Source: Sphaerotilus natans (GTDB taxonomy: Bacteria > Pseudomonadota > Gammaproteobacteria > Burkholderiales > Burkholderiaceae_C). Taken from it: 64,000 bases of DNA. Where the stretch lies: the NCBI RefSeq assembly GCF_900156335.1, contig NZ_FTMZ01000005.1:180543-244542 (forward strand), given 5' to 3'. Positions 23,841 to 30,877 of this stretch are shown piece by piece. The first letter of the stretch is position 1; each line of letters starts with the position of its first letter. The position numbers were made by a program, and so were the translations under genes. The notes under the pieces are model-generated. The model saw only the letters and a program-made list of their open reading frames with translations, did not search any database and was not told the origin of the DNA.

Positions 23841-24725
23841 TCAGCGGAAGACCACGGTCTTGCGACCGTTGAGCAGCACGCGGTGCTCGACATGCCAGCG
23901 CACCGCACGCGCCAGCACCACGCATTCCACGTCGCGGCCGACGGCGGTGAAGTCCTCCGGGCTCAGCGTGTGGTCCACGCGCTCGACGTCCTGCTCGATG
24001 ATCGGGCCCTCGTCGAGGTCGGCGGTCACGTAGTGCGCGGTCGCGCCGATCAGCTTCACGCCGCGGTCATGCGCCTGGTAGTAGGGCTTGGCGCCCTTGA
24101 AGCTGGGCAGGAAGCTGTGGTGGATGTTGATCGCGCGGCCCTGCAGGAACTGGCACAGCTCGGTGCTGAGGATCTGCATGTAGCGCGCCAGCACCACCAG
24201 GTCGATGTCGAGCTCGGTGAACAGCGCCTCGATGCGCTGCTCCTGCTCGCGCTTGACCGCGGCGCTGCTGCCGGTGGGCAGCGGCAGGTGGTGGAAGGGA
24301 ATGCCATAGCTGGCGGCCAGCTCGGCGAAGTCGGGGTGGTTGGAGACGATGGCCGGGATGTCGACCGGCAGCTGGCCGCTCTTCCAGCGGAACAGCAGGT
24401 CGTTCAGGCAATGGCCATGCTTGCTGACCAGCAGCATCAGGCGCGGACGGCGCGCCAGGCCGCGCACCTGCGCGCTCATCGCGTACTGCTGGCGCACATG
24501 GCCGAACAGGCGGTCGAGCGTGCCGGCATCGGCCAGGTGCTCCGGCGCCTCGAAATGGACGCGCATGAAGAACAGCCCGGTCGCATCCTCGCCGAGGACG
24601 TCGCCGAACTGCTGCGAGTCGATGATGTTGCAGCCCGCCTGGAACAGCAGGCCGGAGACGGCGTGCACGATGCCCTTGGCATCGGGACACGAGAGGGTGA
24701 GAACGAATTCGCGGGTCATCGGCAT
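23841..24725 (-). CDS. purU: Formyltetrahydrofolate deformylase
   Basis: This 294-residue enzyme hydrolyses 10-formyl-THF to formate and THF, balancing one-carbon pools. The N-terminal ACT domain (about 7-85) includes LSCPDAKGIVHAVSGLLFQAG. The formyltransferase-like catalytic domain has ISTE-type segments LVVLARYMQILS, the catalytic stretch INIHHSFLPSFKGAKPYYQA and TADLDEGPIIEQD. The ATG at 24725 directly precedes the ACT domain; MTREF at 24719 is an alternative. The downstream SnoaL-like gene begins 15 bp later. Confidence 0.94.
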   Translation of the reverse strand: MPMTREFVLTLSCPDAKGIVHAVSGLLFQAGCNIIDSQQFGDVLGEDATGLFFMRVHFEAPEHLADAGTLDRLFGHVRQQYAMSAQVRGLARRPRLMLLVSKHGHCLNDLLFRWKSGQLPVDIPAIVSNHPDFAELAASYGIPFHHLPLPTGSSAAVKREQEQRIEALFTELDIDLVVLARYMQILSTELCQFLQGRAINIHHSFLPSFKGAKPYYQAHDRGVKLIGATAHYVTADLDEGPIIEQDVERVDHTLSPEDFTAVGRDVECVVLARAVRWHVEHRVLLNGRKTVVFR

Positions 24726-24775
24726 GGTGGCGCGGATTCTACGCAGCAATGCTGCAGCGCCGCTTCGGCGACTCT

Positions 24776-25846
24776 TCAGCGCACCACCCGCAGTCCGGCG
24801 ACAGGATGATCGAGCTCGCGCTCGGCGGCCGCGACGCGCTGCAGCAGCGCGGTCTCGACCCGCGGCGGCGCGACCTCGGCCAGGCAGCGGGTGTGACCGA
24901 GCGGGCAGACGCGCTGGAAGCACGGCGCGCAGTCCAGGCCCAGCTCGTCGCGCAGCCAGATCACCTCGGCGCGCGCGTTCAGCGGCGGGGTGTGCTCCGG
25001 GCTGGTCGAGCCGAAGACGGCCACCTGCGGCAGGCCGAAGGCCGCGCCCACATGCATCAGACCGGAATCGTTGCTGACCAGGCCACGCGCGCCGGCCACC
25101 AGCGCCATCGCCTCGTCAAGCGTGGTCCGGCCCGCCAGCACCTGCACGCCGGCACCGGCCTCGTCGGCGATGCCCTGCGCCATCGCCGCCTCCTTGCCCG
25201 AGCCCAGCAGCACGACCGGCTGGCCGGACTGCCGGTGCAGCGTGCGCGCCAGCGTGGCGTAGTGCGAGGCCGGCCAGCACTTGGCCGGACCGTATTCGGC
25301 CCCCGGCGCCATCGCCCAGTAGCCCCGACGCGTCAGGCCCAGGCCGGTCAGCACCTTGCGCACCCGCTCAGGCGGCAGATGCAGCACTGGATCGGGCACC
25401 GCGTCGGGCGGCAGCGCCGGCGCGTCCGGCGCCTCGGCCAGCGCCCGGTAGAAGGCGACCATCGGCGGGCGGGCCTCGGCCGGATTCGGGCGACGGCGGT
25501 TCAGCAGCAGCAGCCGGCCCTCGCCCTGGTAGCCGACGCGCTCAGGGATGCCCGCAAACCAGGGCAGCAGCGCCGCCTTGATCGAGTTCGGCAGCACATA
25601 GGCGCGCTCGAACTGCCCGGCCCAGCCGCGGCCGAGCCGCCAGCGCGCCTTCAGGTCGAGGCGGCCGTGCGCAAACGGCAGATCGACCACCGCAGCGACC
25701 TCCGGCATCGCGCGGTAGACCGGCGCGACCCAGGGCAGCGCCGCCACCGTCAGCGTCTCGCCGCGTGCGGCCAGTGCCGCCAGCAGCGGCTGGCTCATTA
25801 CCGCGTCGCCGATCCACTGCGGCGCGACGAGCAGCGAGCGCGTCAT
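24776..25846 (-). CDS. waaF: Lipopolysaccharide heptosyltransferase II (GT9)
   Basis: This 356-residue glycosyltransferase adds heptose to the LPS inner core. Key segments are LLVAPQWIGDAVMSQPLLAAL (5-25), MAPGAEYGPAKCWPASHYATLA (about 184-205), RGLVSNDSGLMHVGAAFGLPQVAVFGSTSPEHTPP (about 254-288) and CAPCFQRVCPLGHTRCL near the C-terminus, typical of heptosyltransferase II. It acts at the inner face of the inner membrane. It follows the zinc-finger gene by 16 bp, a linkage usual in Burkholderiales. Confidence 0.9.
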   Translation of the reverse strand: MTRSLLVAPQWIGDAVMSQPLLAALAARGETLTVAALPWVAPVYRAMPEVAAVVDLPFAHGRLDLKARWRLGRGWAGQFERAYVLPNSIKAALLPWFAGIPERVGYQGEGRLLLLNRRRPNPAEARPPMVAFYRALAEAPDAPALPPDAVPDPVLHLPPERVRKVLTGLGLTRRGYWAMAPGAEYGPAKCWPASHYATLARTLHRQSGQPVVLLGSGKEAAMAQGIADEAGAGVQVLAGRTTLDEAMALVAGARGLVSNDSGLMHVGAAFGLPQVAVFGSTSPEHTPPLNARAEVIWLRDELGLDCAPCFQRVCPLGHTRCLAEVAPPRVETALLQRVAAAERELDHPVAGLRVVR

Positions 25847-25862
25847 CGAGGCGGCAGCCGGC

Positions 25863-26069
25863 TCAGTGGTGGGACGGCATCTTCTCGCCGGCCTTCAGGC
25901 GATAGACGGTGCCGCAGTACGGGCACTTGCCTTCGCCGCCGTGCGACAGGTCGATGTAGACCTTGGGATGCTGGTTCCACAGCGTCATCTTCGGGTTCGG
26001 GCAGAAGACCACGCCCGGGCCCTGCAGGTCCGAGGCCAGCACCTCGACGACGTCTTTCTTGTCGCTCAT
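25863..26069 (-). CDS. CHCC-type zinc finger protein
   Basis: This 68-residue protein is one zf-CHCC domain: GPGVVFCPNPKMTLWNQHPKVYIDLSHGGEGKCPYCGTVYRL. The Cys23, His (in NQHP or LSHGG), Cys50 and Cys53 bind zinc. The domain is related to complex I subunit NDUFS6. The gene sits between ilvE and waaF. Its role is unknown. Confidence 0.88.
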   Translation of the reverse strand: MSDKKDVVEVLASDLQGPGVVFCPNPKMTLWNQHPKVYIDLSHGGEGKCPYCGTVYRLKAGEKMPSHH

Positions 26070-26113
26070 CTCGATCGCTCCTTCGATGCCTTGATGGATC
26101 AGAAATCAGGGAA

Positions 26114-27043
26114 TCAGCCGTTCACAGGCGTCAGCCAGTGCGCGTACTTCGGATTGCGGCCGCCGACGATGTCGAAGAAGGCCGACTGGATCTTCTCGGT
26201 GACGGGGCCACGGCTGCCGATGCCGATCTCGATGCGGTCGAGCTCGCGGATGGGCGTGACTTCGGCGGCGGTGCCGGTGAAGAAGGCCTCGTCGGCGATG
26301 TAGACCTCGTCGCGGGTGATGCGCTTCTGCACCACCTCCAGGCCCAGGTCCTGGGCGATGTGGAAGATGGTGTTGCGGGTGATGCCGTTGAGCGCGCCCG
26401 CCGACAGGTCGGGCGTGTAGATCACGCCGTTCTTCACGATGAAGATGTTCTCGCCGGCGCCCTCGGACACGAAGCCGCTGGCGTCGAGCAGCAGCGCCTC
26501 GTCGTAGCCGTCGTCGGTGGCCTCGGCGTTGGCCAGGATCGAGTTGGTGTAGTTGCTCACCGCCTTGGCCTGCGTCATCGTGATGTTGACGTGGTGGCGG
26601 GTATAGCTGGAGGTCTTGACGCGGATGCCGCGCTTGAGGCCTTCCTCGCCCAGGTAGGCGCCCCAGGGCCAGGCCGCGACCATCAGGTGGATGGTGTTGT
26701 TCTTGGCGCTGACGCCCAGCTTCTCGGAGCCGACCCAGGTCAGCGGGCGCAGGTAGCCGCTGGCCAGGTTGTTGTCGCGCACGACGGCCTTCTGCGCCTC
26801 CTCGACCTGCTCGATCGTGAAGGGGATCTTCATGCGCAGGATCTTGGCCGAGTTGAACAGGCGCTCGGTGTGCTCGCGCAGGCGGAAGATCGCCGTGCCG
26901 TTCACGGTCTCGTAGGCGCGCACGCCCTCGAAGGCGCCGCAGCCGTAGTGCAGCGTGTGGGTCAGCACATGGATCTTGGCGTCGCGCCAGTCCACCATCT
27001 GACCATCCATCCAGATCTTTCCGTCTCGGTCGTGCATCGACAT
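26114..27043 (-). CDS. ilvE: Branched-chain amino acid aminotransferase
   Basis: This 309-residue PLP enzyme catalyses the last step of Val, Leu and Ile synthesis. Fold type IV features are LTHTLHYGCGAFEGVRAYE near 27-45, RLREHTERLFNSAKIL, KAVSNYTNSILANAEATDDGYDEALLLDASGFVSEGAGENIFIVK (the PLP lysine is the K of KAVSNY) and EVYIADEAFFTGTAAEVTPI. The start ATG has no good Shine-Dalgarno; two methionines (1 and 3) compete. It follows the histidine kinase gene by 30 bp but heads a different functional set. Confidence 0.95.
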   Translation of the reverse strand: MSMHDRDGKIWMDGQMVDWRDAKIHVLTHTLHYGCGAFEGVRAYETVNGTAIFRLREHTERLFNSAKILRMKIPFTIEQVEEAQKAVVRDNNLASGYLRPLTWVGSEKLGVSAKNNTIHLMVAAWPWGAYLGEEGLKRGIRVKTSSYTRHHVNITMTQAKAVSNYTNSILANAEATDDGYDEALLLDASGFVSEGAGENIFIVKNGVIYTPDLSAGALNGITRNTIFHIAQDLGLEVVQKRITRDEVYIADEAFFTGTAAEVTPIRELDRIEIGIGSRGPVTEKIQSAFFDIVGGRNPKYAHWLTPVNG

Positions 27044-27073
27044 GGTTCTCTTGCCTTCTCGGTCGCTTCAGCT

Positions 27074-28684
27074 TCAGGTCGGGGAGCGGGATTGTACGGC
27101 GGCGCCCGCGACGGCCGGCGTGACCGTCGGACGCGGCCCGAGCTTGGCGCCCACCATCGCCCGCAGCCGGTTCGGCGCCACCGGATGCGGCAAGGCATGG
27201 ACATCGGGCTCGTTCGGGGTGAAGGTCGAGCCGGTCGGATCGCCCGAGGGCAGCTGGTGCAGCAGCACCACCGCCGGCACCGTCTGACCCAAGCGGCTGC
27301 GCAGCAGCCGCACCGGCGCCAGACCGTCCTCCCCGCTCGGCAGCCGGGCGTCAGCGATCAGCAGCGCCGGCACCCGAGGCTGCACCGCGGCCCAGGCGGC
27401 CAGCCCGGTCGTCGACGTGAAGGCGCTGACGCTGGCGCCCCAGCCGCGCAGCAGGCCGGCGGCGCCCTGCTCGGCGGCGGCCGCCTCGCCGATGCACACC
27501 ACATGAATGCCCTGCAGCGTCGGCAGGGTGGGCATCGGCGCGGGCGGCATCCGGCTCGCGGCCTCGATCTGGGCGGCGCTGGCCGCCGGCAGCTGCAGCG
27601 TGAAGACCGTGCCATGGCCAGGCCGCGAGTTCACCCGCAGCGGCAGCGCCATCAGCAGCGCCAGCCGGCGCACGATCGCCAGCCCCAGCCCGCGGCCGCG
27701 ACGCGGCACCGGCTCCTCGGCCGCCGCATCGCCCTCGCCCGGCCCGACCTGGTAGTACTCGTCGAAGATGCGCGGCAGCTGCGCGTCGTCGATGCCACGC
27801 CCGCAATCCCAGACCTGCAGCAGCAGCCCCTCGGGACGCGAGCGACAGCTCACCAGCACCCCGCCGTCCTCGGTGAAGCGGATCGCGTTCGACAGCAGGT
27901 TGCGCAGGATGCGCTCGACCAGCACCGGGTCGGCAAGCGCCGCATGGCGCCCGCCCCGGAAGGACAGCGACAGCCCCTTGTCGAAGGCCTGCGGCTCGAA
28001 ATGCGGCTTCAGCCGCGCATAGACCTCACGCAGATGAAAGGCCCGTGCATCGACCTTCACCGCGCCGGCGTCCAGGCTGCTCAGGTCGAGCAGCCGGTCG
28101 AACAGGTGATCGAGCGACTCGATCGCGCCGGCCAGCTGGCCCAGCGTCTCGTCCAGGCCCGGATCGCGATTGCGCAGCTGCAGCGACTTGGTGAACAGCA
28201 CCAGCGCATGCAGCGGCTGGCGCAGGTCATGGCTGGCCGCGGTGAAGAAGCTGGTGCGCGCCCGGGTCGCGGCCTCGGCCACCGACCGGGCCTCCTCGGC
28301 GGCCTCCTTCTCGGCCGCCAGCTCGGCCATCAGCAGCGCGGTGCGGTCGCGCAGCACCTGCTGGGTCAGGAAGAGCCGGCGGTGATGCAGCCCGAGCAGC
28401 GTCGAGCCCAGCAGCAGCACCGTCACCAGCCAGGCCCGCCGCGCGTCGAACGGCGGCATCAGCACCGCCACCAGCACCGGCAGGCCCGCCAGCCCGGCCT
28501 GCAGCCAGGCACGGCCCAGGGACACGGCGGGCGACCCCAGGCAGAGCAGCGCGATCGGCACCAGCAGCGCCAGCCGCAGCGGGTCGTCCGCCCGCGGCAG
28601 CAGCCAGGCCGTTGCCAGCCCCCAGGCCAGCACCATCGGCAGCCACAGCCGACCGACCCGCGACATCAGCGAGCAGGCGTGCAT
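27074..28684 (-). CDS. Hybrid sensor histidine kinase with degenerate receiver
   Basis: This 536-residue kinase has four N-terminal membrane segments (about 12-30, 37-52, 62-78, 84-100), a coiled coil, then the phospho-acceptor His152 in FFTAASHDLRQPLHAL. The HATPase has the N-box NLLSNAIRF (262-270), G1 DCGRGID and G2 RGLGLAIV. A receiver-like domain (392-510) keeps Asp445 but has lost the acidic pair (GE in VVCIGEA) and the lysine (His500 in LPHPV). It overlaps the regulator stop by 1 nt, so it partners that response regulator. The divergent bcs operon is a plausible target. Confidence 0.88.
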   Translation of the reverse strand: MHACSLMSRVGRLWLPMVLAWGLATAWLLPRADDPLRLALLVPIALLCLGSPAVSLGRAWLQAGLAGLPVLVAVLMPPFDARRAWLVTVLLLGSTLLGLHHRRLFLTQQVLRDRTALLMAELAAEKEAAEEARSVAEAATRARTSFFTAASHDLRQPLHALVLFTKSLQLRNRDPGLDETLGQLAGAIESLDHLFDRLLDLSSLDAGAVKVDARAFHLREVYARLKPHFEPQAFDKGLSLSFRGGRHAALADPVLVERILRNLLSNAIRFTEDGGVLVSCRSRPEGLLLQVWDCGRGIDDAQLPRIFDEYYQVGPGEGDAAAEEPVPRRGRGLGLAIVRRLALLMALPLRVNSRPGHGTVFTLQLPAASAAQIEAASRMPPAPMPTLPTLQGIHVVCIGEAAAAEQGAAGLLRGWGASVSAFTSTTGLAAWAAVQPRVPALLIADARLPSGEDGLAPVRLLRSRLGQTVPAVVLLHQLPSGDPTGSTFTPNEPDVHALPHPVAPNRLRAMVGAKLGPRPTVTPAVAGAAVQSRSPT

Positions 28685-29391
28685 CAGGACAGGGAGCCCT
28701 CCGACAGGTCGCTCATCAGGCCGACGGCCAGCACCGCCTGGGTGCGCGAGGTCACCCCGAGACTGCGCAGCACCGCGGCCACATGGTCCTTGACCGTCTC
28801 GACGGAAATGCCGAGATCGCGGGCGATCAGCTTGTTCGACTTGCCGTGCAGCAACAGCTGCATCACCTGGCGCTGGCGCGGCGTCAGCCCGAGATCAGCC
28901 AGCGATCCGCCGGCCCGGGCACGCACACCGGGGCGCGAGGCCTGTGCGGCTGCCGCCACGCCCGACGGCGCGGCCAGCGGCGGGACCGGGCTCGGCTCGG
29001 CCCGGTCGGTCGGCACGAGCTCGGGCATGTAGATGCCCCCCGACATCACCAGATGCACGGCGTCCTGCAGCAGCTCGTTGCTGGAGCGCTTGGGCACGAA
29101 GCCCATCGCGCCGGCATCGATCGCGCGCAGCGCATCGCCCGGATGCTCAGAGGCCGACACCGGCAGCGCGGGATGCTCGCGGCGCAGCTCGGCCAGCAGC
29201 TCGAAGCCGTCGGCATCACCGAGCTGCAGGTCGAGCAGGATCAGATCGAAGTCACGGCGCTTCGCCAGCACCGTTCGACACTCAGCGGCAGACTCGACGG
29301 TGACCGCCTCGATGCCATGGTCGATCTGCAGAATGACGCTCTGCATCGCCGACAGGATCAGCGGATGGTCATCGATCAGCAGCACTTTCAT
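28684..29391 (-). CDS. NarL/LuxR-type response regulator
   Basis: This 235-residue regulator has a receiver domain with acidic pair Asp7-Asp8, phospho-acceptor Asp54 (LILLDLQLGD) and Lys101 (GFVPKRSS). The beta-4 region (LPVSASEHPG) is about three residues shorter than usual. After a Pro/Ala-rich linker comes the LuxR HTH (LTPRQRQVMQLLLHGKSNKLIARDLGISVETVKDHV, about 172-207). ATG 29391 begins the receiver fold exactly; longer in-frame starts would run through AT-rich intergenic DNA. It is cotranscribed with the hybrid kinase and divergent from bcsD. Confidence 0.9.
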   Translation of the reverse strand: MKVLLIDDHPLILSAMQSVILQIDHGIEAVTVESAAECRTVLAKRRDFDLILLDLQLGDADGFELLAELRREHPALPVSASEHPGDALRAIDAGAMGFVPKRSSNELLQDAVHLVMSGGIYMPELVPTDRAEPSPVPPLAAPSGVAAAAQASRPGVRARAGGSLADLGLTPRQRQVMQLLLHGKSNKLIARDLGISVETVKDHVAAVLRSLGVTSRTQAVLAVGLMSDLSEGSLS

Positions 29392-29504
29392 CGGCAGACT
29401 CCACAGGCATGTCCGGCCCCGATGGTAGCGCCGGGCCGCGCCAGCCCATAACTTGCAGGATCCCCACAAAGGAGGAAAGCGAGGAGCCTGGTCCATGACT
29501 TGTT

Positions 29505-29520
29505 CGGCAGAAATCTGCCG
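29505..29520. promoter_or_regulatory. Palindrome in the regulator/bcsD divergent region
   Basis: CGGCAGA-AA-TCTGCCG has perfect 7-bp arms and lies 113 bp before the response regulator start and 145 bp before bcsD. Binding by the adjacent LuxR-type regulator is the simplest inference. It could also form an RNA hairpin in a leader. Confidence 0.45.
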
Positions 29521-29613
29521 CCACCAGTAACAGAAAGCAAACAACTCGCAACGAAGAGAAAAAACCTGCAATACCCCAAGAAGCACCATGCTACTATCCC
29601 CAAAATAAGTGGT

Positions 29614-29626
29614 AATAGGCGCTATT
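29614..29626. promoter_or_regulatory. Short palindrome upstream of bcsD
   Basis: AATAG-GCG-CTATT is a perfect 13-bp palindrome 39 bp before the bcsD start, in the AT-rich stretch that should hold the bcs promoter. It may be an operator or part of the core promoter region. Confidence 0.35.
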
Positions 29627-29664
29627 TCTGCAGAATTGATAAATTTTCCCGGCTTTTATAGGCA

Positions 29665-30132
29665 ATGAAACGCCCGACCTCGGATCACGACTATCACCAG
29701 CAGCATCAGTGTTCCCGCCAGTGGCGCCCTTTCCTGCTCTGCCTCGGGCAGGAACTGGCCGAGCGGCTCGGCCCGGACGGCGCGCGCGCATTGATGCGCC
29801 GGCTCGGCGGCGCGATGTCGCGCGAGCGCCCGTTGCCGGCACTGGAGCTGCTGCCTGACCTGGAAGCGGCGATGAACACGCTCTGGTCCGACATGGACTG
29901 GGGCTGGGTGGAGTTGCAGGACACCGGTGATGCGCTGCGCATCGTCCACCACTGCGCGCCGCTGGATGCGGCCTTCGGCGTGTCGGCGCGCGCCTGGTCC
30001 GGCGCCCTGCTCGAGGGCGCCTACGAGCAGTGGCTGAAGGCCGCCGGCGCTGGCGAGCGCCTGAGAGTGCGGCAGATGCCGGGCAGCAGCAACTCGCCCG
30101 ATACCACGCTGGTCTTCGTGCTGACCTCCTGA
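29665..30132 (+). CDS. bcsD: Cellulose synthase subunit D
   Basis: This 155-residue periplasmic protein is of the Acetobacter AcsD/BcsD type: WRPFLLCLGQELAERLGPDGARALMRRLGGAMSRERPL, MNTLWSDMDWGWVELQDTGDALRIVHHCAPL and ARAWSGALLEGAYEQWLKAAG. In Komagataeibacter a ring of BcsD guides four glucan chains and supports crystalline cellulose. The family has no signal peptide and none is seen here. It is the first gene after the divergent promoter, with only a weak ribosome-binding site. Its presence marks a type I bcs operon. Confidence 0.88.
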   Translation: MKRPTSDHDYHQQHQCSRQWRPFLLCLGQELAERLGPDGARALMRRLGGAMSRERPLPALELLPDLEAAMNTLWSDMDWGWVELQDTGDALRIVHHCAPLDAAFGVSARAWSGALLEGAYEQWLKAAGAGERLRVRQMPGSSNSPDTTLVFVLTS

Positions 30133-30187
30133 CACCAGCCCTCACCGCAGACCACCGCCCAGACACCGCCTACAGGGAGCCCGAACG

Positions 30188-30838
30188 ATGAACATCGGCG
30201 ACGACATCAGCAACCTCCTGCGTCAGATCGGTCCGGAGGCCGGGATCTACCAGGACGTGAGTCAGTACAACGCGGCGCGCGGCGGCCTCGGTCGTCGCGG
30301 CCTGTTCGGCCGCACCCAGCCCGCCGCGCTGACCGTGCCAGCCAATCTGCCCGAGACGGCCTCGCCTCAGGAGGAGCCCACCGCCACGGCGCCAGTCCCG
30401 GCCGAGCCGCCCATCCCGGAAACTGCCGCGGTGCAGGTCGACACGGAAACTGTGAAACCCATCCCGGCGGCAGAATCTTCTCCTGGAGAATCAGCGGACA
30501 TACGCTTCGATCCTGCGGAAACCCCCGAGGACACCGAGGCGCGGTTCGCACCGCTGCAGGTCACCGCAGCAACACCTGTTGCACTCCTGTTGCAAGCCCC
30601 GGTCGCCCGCACGGAACCAGCCCCGACACTGGATGTCGAGGTTCCGGCCGCGCCGACCCGGCCGACATCGCTTTCCAGCCTGGCGCGCCGGCTCAGCGGC
30701 GAAGCCCGACTCGCCGACGGGCTTGATCTTTCTGCCCTGGGCGAAGGCTCGGCCGGCACCTCGCGAGAACCTGCTGCCGTGCCGACACAGCGGCTCGACC
30801 GACTCTTCGACCGTCTCGCCTCGTCGCTACCCCGATGA
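30188..30838 (+). CDS. Proline/alanine-rich cellulose operon protein (BcsP-like)
   Basis: This 216-residue protein has a conserved-looking N-terminus (NIGDDISNLLRQIGPEAGIYQDV then RRGLFGR) and C-terminus (LSSLARRLSGEARL, LDRLFDRLASSLP). Between them is a long Pro/Ala/Glu-rich, probably disordered stretch (about 45-160). This layout and position fit the accessory proteins called BcsP or BcsO in type I operons. GGGAG precedes the ATG. A role in assembling or placing the synthase is inference. Confidence 0.6.
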   Translation: MNIGDDISNLLRQIGPEAGIYQDVSQYNAARGGLGRRGLFGRTQPAALTVPANLPETASPQEEPTATAPVPAEPPIPETAAVQVDTETVKPIPAAESSPGESADIRFDPAETPEDTEARFAPLQVTAATPVALLLQAPVARTEPAPTLDVEVPAAPTRPTSLSSLARRLSGEARLADGLDLSALGEGSAGTSREPAAVPTQRLDRLFDRLASSLPR

Positions 30839-30877
30839 GCACGGGCCGGCCTGTTTCCTGCTGATGCCCCCGACCCC

